Assembly: GCA_016719295.1 (NCBI GenBank) | Contig: JADKAF010000001.1 | Span: 6,758,001 to 6,822,000, forward strand | Length of the DNA stretch: 64,000 bases | Reading direction: 5' to 3' | Source: Planctomycetota bacterium | Lineage (GTDB): Bacteria; Planctomycetota; UBA1135; JADKAF01 | Shown: positions 7,953 through 17,412 of the stretch, in pieces | Numbering within the stretch: position 1 is the stretch's first letter | Layout of the letters: each line of letters begins with the position of its first letter | The notes under the pieces: generated by a model | Databases searched by the model: none | Told to the model about the DNA's origin: nothing | Seen by the model: the letters and a program-made list of their open reading frames with translations, nothing else | Made by a program: the position numbers and the translations under genes

Positions 7953-10357
7953 AGCGCAGGGTCCGGCGCCGCGCATTGCCGAAGCCGCCGCGTCGATGGG
8001 CGCGGCGCGCCGCCTCCGAGCGCAAGAACCCCGTCGTCGAAGCCGAGCGGCGCGTGGTCGTCCTGCGCTGGCTCGCGCTCGCCGCGTTCGCGCTGCTCGT
8101 CGCGCGCCTGGGCTGGCTGCAGCTCGGCCAGCGCGAGCACTGGCAGCGAGAAGCCGAGCTCACGCGCACGCGACAAGTCGCCCTCAGCGCGGCGCGCGGG
8201 CGTATCCTGGATCGCGCCGGGCGCACGATCGCCGACAACCGCCGCGCGTGGGATCTCGAGCTCGATCTCTCGCGCATGCTCGAGCGCGGGCGCTGCGCGC
8301 CGCTCGCGTTGACGCTCTTGCTGCGGCACTTCGACGATCGCGCGGGTCGGGCGCGAACCCAGCTCGCGGAAGTGCTCGAAGAGCCCGCGCCCTTCGTGGA
8401 TCGCTTGCTCGCGCTCGGGCCCGCAGAGCTCTCCTCGATCACGTCGGCGGTCGCGCGCGTCGAGCTCCAGGAGTGGGGGAGGGGCCTGCTCCTCGGGAGC
8501 GGCGCGACGACCCGCAGCGTCGTCGCGCTGCGCTCTTCTCTCGCGGGAGAAGGCGAGCGGTCGCTCGGTGAGGAGACCGAGGCCGATCGCGCGCGCTTGC
8601 TCGAGCATCTCCAGCGCTGGAGCGAACGGCTGCGCGTGCTGGAGCGCTGCGCGGGTGCGGAGAAGGGCGCGCTCGCGGCGTTCCTCGAGAGGTCGCTCGG
8701 GCAGTGCGAGGAGCAAGTCGAAGCGCGCATCGCGTCCGCGCTCGGCACGAGCGCGCCCTTCGATCCCGCCGCCGTGGAGACGCTGGAGCTGAAGCCGCGC
8801 CTCGAGTGGTGGCGCCGCGCGCGACAGCGCGCGCGCACCTGGCTGCGCGATCTCGAGTACGACCCGGCGATCTTCTTCCTCGCGCAACATGCGGACGAGC
8901 TCCCCGGCTTCTCACCGCAGCTGCGCTTGCGCCGTGAGTACACCTCCGAGGCGGCGCTGGCGATCGTGGGCACGGTCGCGGCCCCCACGGACGACCAGCG
9001 CGAGGAGTGGAACGAGCGGCGCGGCCGCTTGCAGGAGCTGCGGCGCTTGCTGCAGCGTTCCAATGAAGAGCAGGCGGAGCTTCTCGCGCTGCAAGGGGAG
9101 CTCGGTGTCGAGCTGCTGAGCCCGCACGAGATCCGCGGGCAGTACGGCTTGGAGCAAGTCTTCGAGGAGCGCTTGCGCGGGAAGCGCGGAACGCGCATCG
9201 CCGAGTGGGACGTGTTCCTCGATCGCCCGCGCTCCGACGAGGACGTGACCGAGGTGGCGTCGGTTGCCGGCGAGGATCTGCAGCTCACGCTCGACCTCGC
9301 GCTACAGGAGGAGGCCGAGGCGCTGCTCTCTCGCGCCGGCCAGTACTCCGAGGAGCCTCAGTTTCTCCGTGATGAGTTCAAGAAGTTCCCGAGCGGCGCG
9401 CTCGTCGTCGTCGAGGCGCGCACCGGAGAGGTGATCGTCGCGGCTTCGTTCCCGAACGCGACACGCGAAGGCTTGCGCACGGATTACAGCCAGCTCGCCG
9501 AGGACGTGCATCGCCCGCTCTTCCCGCGCGCGTTCCAACCCTACGCCGTTCCGCAGCCAGGCTCGGTGTTCAAGAGCTTCGTGGCGCTGCGCGTGCTCGA
9601 CCAGCTCGGAGCCTCGCCCGAGGAGCGCTTGCACTGTGGCGGCTCCTACCTCGGACAGCGCTGCGGGAACCACGCGCACACGGAGACCGAGCTCGATCTC
9701 TGGCAAGCGCTGGAGAAGTCCTGCAACTGCTACTTCTACCGGAGAGCGGAGCAGCTCGGCGCGCGGTCGCTCACGGAGCTCTCCCGCAGCTTCGGTTTCG
9801 GCGAGAAGACCGGGATCGAGCTGCCGCAGGAGCTGCCCGGCGCCCTCGGGCAGGACGGGCAAGAGCCGGAGCGTGCGAGCGGCGTCGAGCTGCGCTCGTT
9901 CGGGATCGGGCAAGTCGTGCCGCACACGACCCCGCTCCAGATCGCGCGGGCTTATGCGGGTGTGGCGATGGGAGCTTTGCCTTCGCTGCGCCTCGTCGCC
10001 GCCGTCGGCGGGCGAGCCGTGACCTCGGGATCGCCGCGCGCGCTCGAGGCTTCGCCGCAAGCGCTCGCGATCGTGCGCCAAGCGCTCGCGCGCACCGTGG
10101 ACCATGGCACGGCCAACTCGCTCGCCCGGCTGCCTTGGACGGTCGCGGCGAAAACGGGCACCGCGGAGCGCTACAAGGTGGCCGAGGACCACTCGTGGGT
10201 CGCCGGCTGGCTGCCGCGCGAAGACCCGCGCTGGGTCTTCGTCGTCTTCTGCGAGCGCGCGAACAACCACGGAGGCCAGCTCGCGGCGCCGCTCATGCGC
10301 GAGTTCCTCGACAGCACGGCGTGGCGGGAGTTCGCCGCGCGGGAGGCCGAGCGATGA
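7949..10357 (+). CDS. mrdA: Penicillin-binding protein 2 (peptidoglycan D,D-transpeptidase)
   Basis: PBP2 cross-links peptidoglycan in the elongasome together with RodA. The GTG start overlaps the previous stop by four bases and gives 802 residues. A basic N-terminus precedes one membrane anchor at about 36-60, then a pedestal domain that includes GRILDRAGRTIADN. The transpeptidase triad is visible: SVFK (Ser539), SCN (Ser591) and KTG (Lys734). Most PBP2 proteins are about 600-650 residues. Here about 170 extra residues, mostly charged helices (for example ERRGRLQELRRLLQR), lie between the pedestal and the catalytic domain. The last bases overlap the rodA start (ATGA). Confidence 0.93.
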   Translation: MKRRVRRRALPKPPRRWARRAASERKNPVVEAERRVVVLRWLALAAFALLVARLGWLQLGQREHWQREAELTRTRQVALSAARGRILDRAGRTIADNRRAWDLELDLSRMLERGRCAPLALTLLLRHFDDRAGRARTQLAEVLEEPAPFVDRLLALGPAELSSITSAVARVELQEWGRGLLLGSGATTRSVVALRSSLAGEGERSLGEETEADRARLLEHLQRWSERLRVLERCAGAEKGALAAFLERSLGQCEEQVEARIASALGTSAPFDPAAVETLELKPRLEWWRRARQRARTWLRDLEYDPAIFFLAQHADELPGFSPQLRLRREYTSEAALAIVGTVAAPTDDQREEWNERRGRLQELRRLLQRSNEEQAELLALQGELGVELLSPHEIRGQYGLEQVFEERLRGKRGTRIAEWDVFLDRPRSDEDVTEVASVAGEDLQLTLDLALQEEAEALLSRAGQYSEEPQFLRDEFKKFPSGALVVVEARTGEVIVAASFPNATREGLRTDYSQLAEDVHRPLFPRAFQPYAVPQPGSVFKSFVALRVLDQLGASPEERLHCGGSYLGQRCGNHAHTETELDLWQALEKSCNCYFYRRAEQLGARSLTELSRSFGFGEKTGIELPQELPGALGQDGQEPERASGVELRSFGIGQVVPHTTPLQIARAYAGVAMGALPSLRLVAAVGGRAVTSGSPRALEASPQALAIVRQALARTVDHGTANSLARLPWTVAAKTGTAERYKVAEDHSWVAGWLPREDPRWVFVVFCERANNHGGQLAAPLMREFLDSTAWREFAAREAER

Positions 10358-11490
10358 ACGCAGGCGTGCGCTGGTTCCGGCTCGATGTCCCGACGCTGCT
10401 GCTCACCTCCGCGCTGCTCGGCTTCGGCTTCGCGATGGTGTGGAGCGCGTCCTACCGCGAAGGCCCCGAGATGCTGACGGGCCACTTCGTGCGGCTCGGG
10501 CTCTCGCTGCCGTTCCTCGTGCTGCCGCTGCTCGTGAACCCGCAGGTGCTGCGGCGCCACGCGGGCGCGATCTACGTCGCCGCGGTGCTGCTCCTGCTCG
10601 CGGTGCGCTTCTTCGGCATCACGCGGAACGGCGCGCGGCGCTGGATCGACTTCGGCGTGCTCGCGATCCAGCCCTCGGAGTTCCTGAAGATCGCGCTGAT
10701 CATCGTGCTCGCCGCGGTGCTGCGCGATCTCGAGCGCGCGCGTCGCGGTCGCGGCGTCGTCCTCACGCTCGCCCTCGTCGGACCGCCCGCGGTGCTGATC
10801 CTCATGCAGCCGGACCTCGGCACGACGATGGTGCTGCTGCCCGTCGTGCTGGGCATGCTCTATGCGGCGGGCGCGCGGCGCAGCCACTTGCTGGCGCTCG
10901 TGCTCTCCGCCGCGGTGCTGGCCCCGATCGGCTTCTTCTTCCTGCACGACTACCAACGCGCGCGCATCAGCTCGTGGTGGAACCAGGACGATCTCGGCTT
11001 CGAGCAGCGCATGGGCGACGGCTACCACCTGCACAACTCGAAGATCGCCGTCGGCACCGGCGGCGCCTTCGGCCAAGGGCTTGGGCAAGGGCCTCACAAC
11101 CAGCTCGACTACCTGCCGTATCGCGAGTCCGACTTCATCTTCCCCGTGGTGGCCGAGGAGCTCGGCTTCGTCGGCAGCATGGTGCTGATCGCGCTCTTCG
11201 CCGCATTGGTCGCGCGGCTCTTCGCGCTGGCCGGCGGCATCCGCGACGGCTTCGGCCGCTTGCTCGTCTCCGGCATCGCGTGTCTCTTCGCGACCCACGT
11301 CTTCGTGAACGTGGGGGTGACGATCGGCCTCGTGCCGACCACGGGACTCAACCTGCCGCTGATCTCGTACGGTGGCTCGTCGCTGATGGCCTCGTTCCTC
11401 GCCCTCGGCGTGGCCCTCTCGACGGTGCTGCACCACCGGCGCGTCTTCTCCGAAGAGACGCGCCGCGACTTCGTCCAGCGCCTCGTTTGA
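10354..11490 (+). CDS. rodA: SEDS peptidoglycan glycosyltransferase RodA
   Basis: RodA polymerises lipid II into glycan strands as the partner of PBP2. The 378-residue polytopic protein shows SEDS hallmarks: ITRNGARRWIDFG and IQPSEFLKI at about 90-113, QPDLGT, YRESDFIFPVVAEELG with the catalytic Asp at about 260, and the C-terminal GLNLPLISYGGSSL. About ten membrane segments are expected. The ATG overlaps the PBP2 stop by four bases. It is the last gene of the mre block, and 99 bases separate it from the ECF sigma gene. RodA rather than FtsW is preferred because of the mreBCD-PBP2 context. Confidence 0.95.
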   Translation: MNAGVRWFRLDVPTLLLTSALLGFGFAMVWSASYREGPEMLTGHFVRLGLSLPFLVLPLLVNPQVLRRHAGAIYVAAVLLLLAVRFFGITRNGARRWIDFGVLAIQPSEFLKIALIIVLAAVLRDLERARRGRGVVLTLALVGPPAVLILMQPDLGTTMVLLPVVLGMLYAAGARRSHLLALVLSAAVLAPIGFFFLHDYQRARISSWWNQDDLGFEQRMGDGYHLHNSKIAVGTGGAFGQGLGQGPHNQLDYLPYRESDFIFPVVAEELGFVGSMVLIALFAALVARLFALAGGIRDGFGRLLVSGIACLFATHVFVNVGVTIGLVPTTGLNLPLISYGGSSLMASFLALGVALSTVLHHRRVFSEETRRDFVQRLV

Positions 11491-11589
11491 TCCGCTCTCG
11501 GCCGCGCCGCATCGCGCTGGCCCCTTCTCGCGGCGCGGGGGGTACGCGCAGAATCCGAAATCCCTTCCACCGCGCGGAGCGCTCGCGCG

Positions 11590-12450
11590 TTGGGTGGGTC
11601 CGCTCGTCCCTCCACTGCTCCGCCTCGCGAGCCCTTGTCTCCCGAAGAGATCCAGCCCCTTCCGCTGCCGGTGCCGCCGGCGCGCCTCGCGGCCTCGGTG
11701 AAGCCGAGCGGGGGCGGGAGCGCAATTCCAGCGCCCGCGCGAACGGCGAGCGAGACTCCGCGTCCGAGCTCCGGCCTACGCGAGGAGCACGTCCATCGTG
11801 AGCCGCAGCCTCGCGCGGAGCTCGCCTCCGCGGACGCGCGTGCGACGAACGAGGAAGCGGCTCCGCTCGACCCCGAGGACCGCGTCCTCGTCGAGCGGAT
11901 CCTCGCGGGTGACGAGGACGCGTTCCGCGCCCTGGTCGAGAAGTTCCACCGCCGCGTCGCGGCGGTCGTGCGGCGCTACGCCGGCGGCCGCTCGAGCGCG
12001 CTGGAGGACCATGCGCAGGAGGTCTTCCTGCGCGTCTACCGTGGGCTCCCGAGCTTCCAGGGCGGCTCCTCGCTCGGCACCTGGATCCACCGCATCGCCG
12101 TGAACTACCTGATCACCGACCTCCGCAAGCGCCGCGCGTTGAAGCGCGATCAGCGGACGCTCTCGATCGACGCTCCGATCGGAGGCGCGGAGAGCGATCT
12201 GAAGATCGAGGTGGTGGCGCGCGGGAGCGAGCCCTCCGCGGCGGTGTTCGACGGCGAGCGCGGCGTCGTGATCCGCCGGGCGATGGAGGAGCTGGAGGAG
12301 GATCTCCGGCGCATCGTGCTCCTGCGCGAGATCGAGCAGCGCAGCTACGAGGAGATCGCCGAGATCGTCGATATCCCCATCGGCACCGTGCGCTCGCGCC
12401 TGCATCGCGCGCGCGGCATTCTGCAGGAGCGCCTGCGACCACTGCTGTGA
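11590..12450 (+). CDS. ECF-family RNA polymerase sigma factor
   Basis: The core of an extracytoplasmic-function sigma factor is clear. Region 2 at about residues 112-180 includes EDHAQEVFLRVYRGLPSF and GTWIHRIAVNYL. Region 4 at about 235-282 carries the helix-turn-helix YEEIAEIVDIPIGTVRSRLHRAR. The frame opens with a TTG at 11590, giving 286 residues with a 95-residue Pro/Ala/Glu-rich extension unusual for ECF factors (about 190). An in-frame GTG at 11698 would shorten it, so the start is uncertain. The stop overlaps the start of the anti-sigma gene (GTGA), the normal arrangement for a sigma/anti-sigma pair. Confidence 0.9.
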   Translation: MGGSARPSTAPPREPLSPEEIQPLPLPVPPARLAASVKPSGGGSAIPAPARTASETPRPSSGLREEHVHREPQPRAELASADARATNEEAAPLDPEDRVLVERILAGDEDAFRALVEKFHRRVAAVVRRYAGGRSSALEDHAQEVFLRVYRGLPSFQGGSSLGTWIHRIAVNYLITDLRKRRALKRDQRTLSIDAPIGGAESDLKIEVVARGSEPSAAVFDGERGVVIRRAMEELEEDLRRIVLLREIEQRSYEEIAEIVDIPIGTVRSRLHRARGILQERLRPLL

Positions 12451-13103
12451 AGCCCTCCGCATCCGATCCCTCCACCTTCGGGCCCGACGAGATCGATCCG
12501 CTCGAGCTCGAGGCGCTGCACGACCTGCTCGACGAGCGGCTCGATGCCGCCGCGTCGGCCGCACTGCGCGCGCGCTTGGAGCGCGAGCCCGCCCTGCGCG
12601 CCGCTTGGCGCGAGCTCCGCGAGCTCCGCGAGCTCCTGCGCGAGGAATGGAGCGACGAGACGCCGACGCCTCTCGACCCGCGCGCCCTGGCTGATCGCGT
12701 GCTCGAGCGCGCGCGCGAGCTCGCCCCTGCTGCCCCGGCTTCGGCGCCTCCGATCGCGCCGACCGCGGCTCCCGTGCTGCGCCGCGCGCGCTGGTTCCGC
12801 TTCGGTCTCTCCTTCGTCGCGGCGGCCTCGGTCTGCGCGGCGGCGGTCTGGCTCGCCTCGCTGCCGCAGGAGTCCGCGCCCGCCGCGCTCAGCGCGAAGG
12901 TCGAGGAGCGCTCGGAGCTCGCCGACGAGCTCGCGCGTGAGGAGGAGGAGCTTCTCGCCCTGCGCAAGCAGGGGCGAGCCTCCGGCGCCGAAGTCGCGGA
13001 GCTTCGGTGCGCCGTCGGCGGCGAGGATCTCCGCGCCTCCGCCCGAGAGCGCGGCGAATCCCGCGGGAAGCGAAGCGGAGGACCGCTCGCGCGCCGCGAG
13101 TAG
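12447..13103 (+). CDS. Anti-sigma factor-like membrane protein, N-terminal part
   Basis: The 218-residue frame is translationally coupled to the ECF sigma gene. Residues 10-75 form a helical cytosolic domain (EALHDLLDERLDAAASAALR, then RELRELRELLREEW) like anti-sigma N-termini, but the usual His/Cys zinc-binding triad is not seen. A membrane segment lies at about 115-138, followed by a short Glu-rich helix. Past residue about 175 the frame becomes Arg-rich and stops. The neighbouring +1 frame stays open for another 1.5 kb with no start codon of its own, which suggests that this gene continues there after a single-base shift, possibly at the GGGG at 12971-12974. Confidence 0.75.
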   Translation: MKPSASDPSTFGPDEIDPLELEALHDLLDERLDAAASAALRARLEREPALRAAWRELRELRELLREEWSDETPTPLDPRALADRVLERARELAPAAPASAPPIAPTAAPVLRRARWFRFGLSFVAAASVCAAAVWLASLPQESAPAALSAKVEERSELADELAREEEELLALRKQGRASGAEVAELRCAVGGEDLRASARERGESRGKRSGGPLARRE

Positions 13104-14613
13104 CGGAGGGCCTGGCGCGGTCTCCGCTCCGGGTGCTCCCGTCGAGGAGCCCGAGGAGGCAGAGCCGCGAGCGCCCGCCGCGGGTGCACCCGTTCTCACG
13201 GGGGAGCGACCTGTCGCTGAGGGCGAGCTGTACCTGGGCCTGACCGAGTCCGAGCGCAGCGGGGGAGGCGGCGGAGGTGGGCTACCCGGGCGCTCCCCAG
13301 CGGAGGGCTCCGACGCGCGGCGCGAGGCGTCGCCGCAGCCCTGGGAAGAAGCGGCGGGCGAGGCTCTGCGCCAGGAGATCCTCCACACCCTCCGCGGCGG
13401 GCTCGCGCCGGCCGGAGCCGTCGCGGAGGCGGCGCCGTCGGAGGAGGCTGCGCCGGCAGACGAAGCGCTGCGAGAATCCGCGGAGGAAGGTGGGCTAGCC
13501 GAAGGGCGCGGATCCGAACGCGGAGCCTGGCTCGATCGCACGGCGCTGAGCCTCGTCCGCGAGCTCGAAGTGTCGGGCTCGAGGGAAAGGGAGCGCTCCG
13601 AGACCGGCGGGTCCGATCCTCGAAGCGGCGGAAGCTCGGGCGGCGACGAGAAAGGAGCCGAGCGCGCGAAGTCGAAGCGCGAGGAGCGCTCGTTCGGCGC
13701 GCTCGCTCCTCCATGGGCGCGGCTCCTCGAGCGCTGGTCCGAGCGCGATCCTCGCGCGGAGCAGGCCAAGGAGCGTCGCACGGAGGCTCGCGCACCCTCG
13801 TCGCGTGAGGCCGCCGATCGTCCCGCGGAGGGCGTTGCCGAGACCGAACCGGTCCTCCTGCTGCGTTACCTCGAGCTCGCGCCGGAGCAGATCGCCCGCG
13901 CTTCCGCTGCGTTGAAAGCGCGTGGCTTCGTCTCGAGCGGCGCAGGAGATCCAGCAGATCTAGACAGCTTCGCTCTGGGGATTCGCAGCGTCGCCGCGGC
14001 GAGAAGCGCACCGTCCATCTTCGTCGGTTGGATCGAGACGACCTCGGCCGCGACGCCTCCGAGTGCTCCCGTCCGATACTTCGCCGCGATCGCGGGAGGG
14101 GAGCCGCAGGTCGCGCAGCACTGGGTGCAGCTCGGCGAGCTCGAGCGCGCGATCGCGACCGCCGCGCAGGTCGAGGAGCTGGCGCGCCATGGTCTCGCCG
14201 ACTCCGAGCCGACGAGCAGAGGAGCCGCCGCGGCGAACGAGTCCGTCGCCTCGAAGGACGACAACGCGAACGAGCGAGCGGACGCAGCCAAGGAGCAAGG
14301 CCCTCTGCCCGGTCTGCGCAGTGGGGATCCGGGCCTGCGCGGAGAGGGCTCGCTCTCGCGCGGCGATCGCCGCTCGGGCGACGCAGAGCTTCGGGCGCTC
14401 GAGGCGAAGAAGGAAGCTCCCGGCTCCGCTGGGCCCGACGGCTCCGCCGCTCCCGCCACGGGGCGCGATCGCGCCGAAGGGGCGGTCGAGGAGCGCGGCC
14501 CAACGGCTGTTCCCGGTCGGCCGGGCTCTCCCGATCCATCGCCGTCGCGCTCGCCCTCACCGTCGCGCGCCGTGCGCGTCCTCGCGATCCTCGAGCCGAA
14601 GCGCGGTGGCTGA
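12975..14613 (+). pseudogene. Continuation of the anti-sigma gene in the +1 frame (apparent frameshift)
   Basis: This long open frame has no ATG and no well-placed GTG or TTG near its beginning, so independent translation is unlikely. It encodes a low-complexity Ala/Pro/Glu/Ser/Gly region, including a run of seven Gly near 13260. A small folded-looking domain of about 120 residues follows (VLLLRYLELAPEQIARASAA, then FVGWIETTSAATPPSAPVRY), and then another disordered tail. Removing one G from the run at 12971-12974 would join it to the upstream anti-sigma frame and give one membrane protein of about 720 residues with a large periplasmic part. A sequencing error, a true mutation and programmed frameshifting cannot be told apart here. 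Confidence 0.55.
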
Positions 14614-15391
14614 GCCGCTCGCGCACGGAGCGGACGCGTTCGCGCACGAGCCCGAGCTGCGCCAAGCGATCCTCGAGCTGCGCGCGGAATGCGCGCGAGC
14701 GAAGCGGATCGCCGTGATGATCGGCGCCGGCGCTTCCGCGGAAGTCGGCGTGCCCACCTTCCGCGGCGCGGGCGGGCTCTGGAATGGTCTGCGCGCGGAA
14801 GACCTCGCGACCCCCGCAGCCTTCGCGCGCGATCCGCTGCGCGTCTCGACCTGGTACGCCGAGCGCCGCGCGAAGCTCGCCGCGATCGATCCCGGCCCGG
14901 CGCACTTCGCGCTGGCGGCTCTCGAGCGCGCCGTGACGGCGCGGGGTGGGCGCTTCCTGTTGATCAGCCAGAACGTCGACGGGCTGCATCGCCGCGCCGG
15001 TGTCTCGTCCTACGTCGACCTCCACGGCACCTTGCTCCTCGATCGCTGCACGCGCTGTGCGCGCGAGCACGCCGTGGACTTCGGCTCTCCGCGCGAGCTG
15101 CCGCCGCGCTGCGCCGCGTGCGGCGCTCTCGAGCGCCCCGCGGTGGTCTGGTTCGGCGAGGCGCTCTCGCCGCTGGATTGGGAGCGCGCTGCCTCGGCCG
15201 CGAGCGCGAGCGAGCTCTTCCTGGCGGTCGGCACTTCCGCCGTCGTCGAGCCGGCGGCATCCTTGGCGCGCCTCGCCGTCGCTCATGGTGCGCGCTTCTT
15301 CGAGCTGAACCTCGAAGACACGCTGAACAGCGCCAACGCGCAGCGCACGCTGCGCGCCCCTGCGGGAGCCGTCCTGCCGTTGCTCGTCTGA
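14606..15391 (+). CDS. Sirtuin-family NAD-dependent protein deacylase
   Basis: Sirtuins remove acyl groups from lysines using NAD. The GTG at 14606 overlaps the upstream frame and gives 261 residues. Motifs seen are GAGASAEVGVPTFRG (about 39), SQNVDGLHRRAG (about 122), the catalytic His140 (DLHG), and zinc ligands Cys148, Cys151, Cys169 and Cys172. WYAERR places Tyr84 and Arg87 in the Y-x-x-R arrangement known from class III sirtuins such as CobB and SIRT5, which act on succinyl- and malonyl-lysine. That substrate preference is inferred from this motif alone. The MFS gene begins 11 bases later. Confidence 0.93.
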   Translation: MAEPLAHGADAFAHEPELRQAILELRAECARAKRIAVMIGAGASAEVGVPTFRGAGGLWNGLRAEDLATPAAFARDPLRVSTWYAERRAKLAAIDPGPAHFALAALERAVTARGGRFLLISQNVDGLHRRAGVSSYVDLHGTLLLDRCTRCAREHAVDFGSPRELPPRCAACGALERPAVVWFGEALSPLDWERAASAASASELFLAVGTSAVVEPAASLARLAVAHGARFFELNLEDTLNSANAQRTLRAPAGAVLPLLV

Positions 15392-15402
15392 GCTCTCTCG
15401 CC

Positions 15403-16671
15403 TTGAGCGATCCGGATCTCCCGCAGTTCCGCCGCACCTACCGCGCGATCTACGCCGCCTGCCTCGCCACGGCGATCGGGATGACGGCGTTCGTGCCGTT
15501 CCTCAAGTTCAACTTGGAGGCGCTCGGCGTTCGCCGCGACGATGGCTCGCTCGAGCTGTGGACCGGCCTCGTCACGGGAGCGGCTCCGCTCACGGCGGCG
15601 TTCTCCGGCGCGCTGTGGGGGGCGATCGGCGATCGCATCGGCCGGCGCTTGATGATGCTGCGCGCGCTGCTCGGCATCGTCGTCTTCGTCGGGCTCTGCA
15701 GCTTCGCGACGCAGCCGTGGCAACTGCTCGTGCTGCGGCTGCTGCAGGGGCTCTTCTCCGGCTACGTGGCGCCGGCACTGACGCTCGTCTCGGTGAGCGC
15801 GCCCGAAGGCAAGCAGTCGAGCGCGGTCGCGGGGATCCAGGGCTCGATGGCCCTGGGCTTCTGCTTCGGACCGCTGCTCGGTGAAGTCGTGCGGCGCACG
15901 GGGGCACCCGAGTCGATCTTCTGGTTCACCAGCGGGCTCGCCGCGCTGTCGTTGCTCGCGGTGCTCGCGTTCGTGCCGCGCGATCGGCCGCACGAGGAGC
16001 GCCGCGCTGCGGGAAGCGAGCCGCCGCCGACCGCGCTCGGCGAGCTCAAGCGCTGGTTCGCGACGGCGCACGTGCCGCAGCTCCTGGGCGCCGTCTTCGC
16101 CGTGCGCTTCGCCTTCGCCGCGTCGAACGCGATGGTGGCGATCTTCGTCGCTCACGAGCTGCGCGGCCTGGATCCGGCGTGGGAGGGTTTCGTCGTCGCG
16201 GCGGCGTTCACCGGTCCCCATGCGATCGGCGTGGTCACCGTGAAGCGCTGGAGCGCCGTCGGCGATCGCCTCGGGCCGCGGCGCTCGCTCGCCATCTGCG
16301 CACTCGGATCGGGAGCCTTCCTCGCGCCGCAGGCATGGAGCTCCGACGCCGTCGTCTTCCTCGTGCTCGTGACGCTGAGCGGCTTCTTCTACGCGGGCGT
16401 GATGCCGCTCGCCTACGCGGAAGCGGGGCGGCTCAGCTCGCGCAGCGCGCGCGGCAGCAGCTTCGGCCTGCTCTTCTCCTCGCTCACCCTGGCGCTTGCG
16501 TTGGGACCTTTCTTCGGCGGCGGACTCGCGGAACTCGTGGGCTCCGTGCGGCCGCTCTTCCCGGTGACCGGCGCGATCTGCCTGGCCTCCGGAGCGCTGC
16601 TGCTCTCGCGCCGCGGCGGCGCCGTCGCGGCGCCGACCGGCGGCGTTGAGGGGCGAGAGCGCGCATGCTAG
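15403..16671 (+). CDS. Major facilitator superfamily transporter
   Basis: A 422-residue polytopic protein with about 12 membrane segments. The MFS loop motif after helix 2 is visible (GAIGDRIGRRLMMLRALLG, about residue 73) and a related one occurs in the second half (GDRLGPRRSLAICALG). The TTG at 15403 is the only sensible start after the sirtuin stop. The substrate cannot be read from the sequence; the general look is that of drug/H+ antiporters of the 12-TM type. The 3' end overlaps the start of the next gene if the ATG at 16665 is used. Confidence 0.9.
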   Translation: MSDPDLPQFRRTYRAIYAACLATAIGMTAFVPFLKFNLEALGVRRDDGSLELWTGLVTGAAPLTAAFSGALWGAIGDRIGRRLMMLRALLGIVVFVGLCSFATQPWQLLVLRLLQGLFSGYVAPALTLVSVSAPEGKQSSAVAGIQGSMALGFCFGPLLGEVVRRTGAPESIFWFTSGLAALSLLAVLAFVPRDRPHEERRAAGSEPPPTALGELKRWFATAHVPQLLGAVFAVRFAFAASNAMVAIFVAHELRGLDPAWEGFVVAAAFTGPHAIGVVTVKRWSAVGDRLGPRRSLAICALGSGAFLAPQAWSSDAVVFLVLVTLSGFFYAGVMPLAYAEAGRLSSRSARGSSFGLLFSSLTLALALGPFFGGGLAELVGSVRPLFPVTGAICLASGALLLSRRGGAVAAPTGGVEGRERAC

Positions 16672-16674
16672 GTT
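16646..16674 (+). promoter_or_regulatory. Putative promoter for the P-loop ATPase gene
   Basis: TTGAGG (16646-16651) and TAGGTT (16669-16674) are separated by 17 bases. The -10 overlaps the ATG at 16665, so transcripts from here would need the later TTG start at 16704. Confidence 0.35.
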
Positions 16675-17396
16675 CTGAGCTCCCGCAGCCCCGGAGCCTC
16701 GTCTTGAGCTCTCGCCCTCTCCGCGTCTACTTGGTCGGCGCGCATTCCACCGGTAAGACCACCCTCTCGCGCTGGATCCGCGACGCCTATGGTCTGCCGA
16801 TGCTGAGCGAGGTCGCACGCACGGTGCTGGCGGAGCTCGAGATGGATCTCGACACGCTCCGCGCGAACCTGGACGCCGTCGATCGCTACCAGAGCGAGGT
16901 CTTCCATCGGCAGGTGAGCCTCGAGCGCAGCGTGAGCGGGGGCTTCGTCAGCGATCGCGCGTTCTGCAATCTCGCGTACGCCGCGCAGCACTCGACGATC
17001 CTCGCGCGGCTCGTGCGCGGTCCGGAGTTCGAGAGCTACATGCGCTGGGTGAGCGGGGGCCTCGTCTTCTTCGTGCGTCCGCACCGCGAGCTCGTCTGCG
17101 CCGACGGCGTGCGCGCGGGGCTCGACTATGAAGAGATCATGGCCATCGACGGCATGGTGAAGCTGCTCCTCGAGATGCATGCGATCCCGTACGTGCCGAT
17201 CGCGAGCCTGTCCATGCAGGAACGCGTGCGCACGATCCGCGCGCTGGTCGATTCGCGGCTCCGCGAGCTGCAGGCCATCGAGCGCGCGGAGGCGATCGCG
17301 CGCGGTCGGCGCATCGGCGGGCTGGACATCCCATCGGCCGAGGAGGTCGAGCGGCGCGCGGCGGGGCCGAACGGCCTCGGCTCGGGCGCGCTCTGA
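16665..17396 (+). CDS. P-loop ATPase of the AAA_28 / NadR-kinase-like type
   Basis: Residues 24-33 form a Walker A motif (VGAHSTGKTT) and the family pattern continues with LSEVARTVLAEL and a Walker B-like SDRAFCNLAYA. This matches small P-loop proteins related to the ribosylnicotinamide-kinase domain of NadR, often annotated AAA_28. The ATG at 16665 gives 243 residues. A TTG at 16704, preceded by GGAG, would give 230 and would start just before the first beta strand; it also fits the putative promoter. The true substrate is unknown. Confidence in the fold is high and in the function low. Confidence 0.85.
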   Translation: MLGSELPQPRSLVLSSRPLRVYLVGAHSTGKTTLSRWIRDAYGLPMLSEVARTVLAELEMDLDTLRANLDAVDRYQSEVFHRQVSLERSVSGGFVSDRAFCNLAYAAQHSTILARLVRGPEFESYMRWVSGGLVFFVRPHRELVCADGVRAGLDYEEIMAIDGMVKLLLEMHAIPYVPIASLSMQERVRTIRALVDSRLRELQAIERAEAIARGRRIGGLDIPSAEEVERRAAGPNGLGSGAL

Positions 17397-17412
17397 TCTC
17401 CACGGCCCGTCG

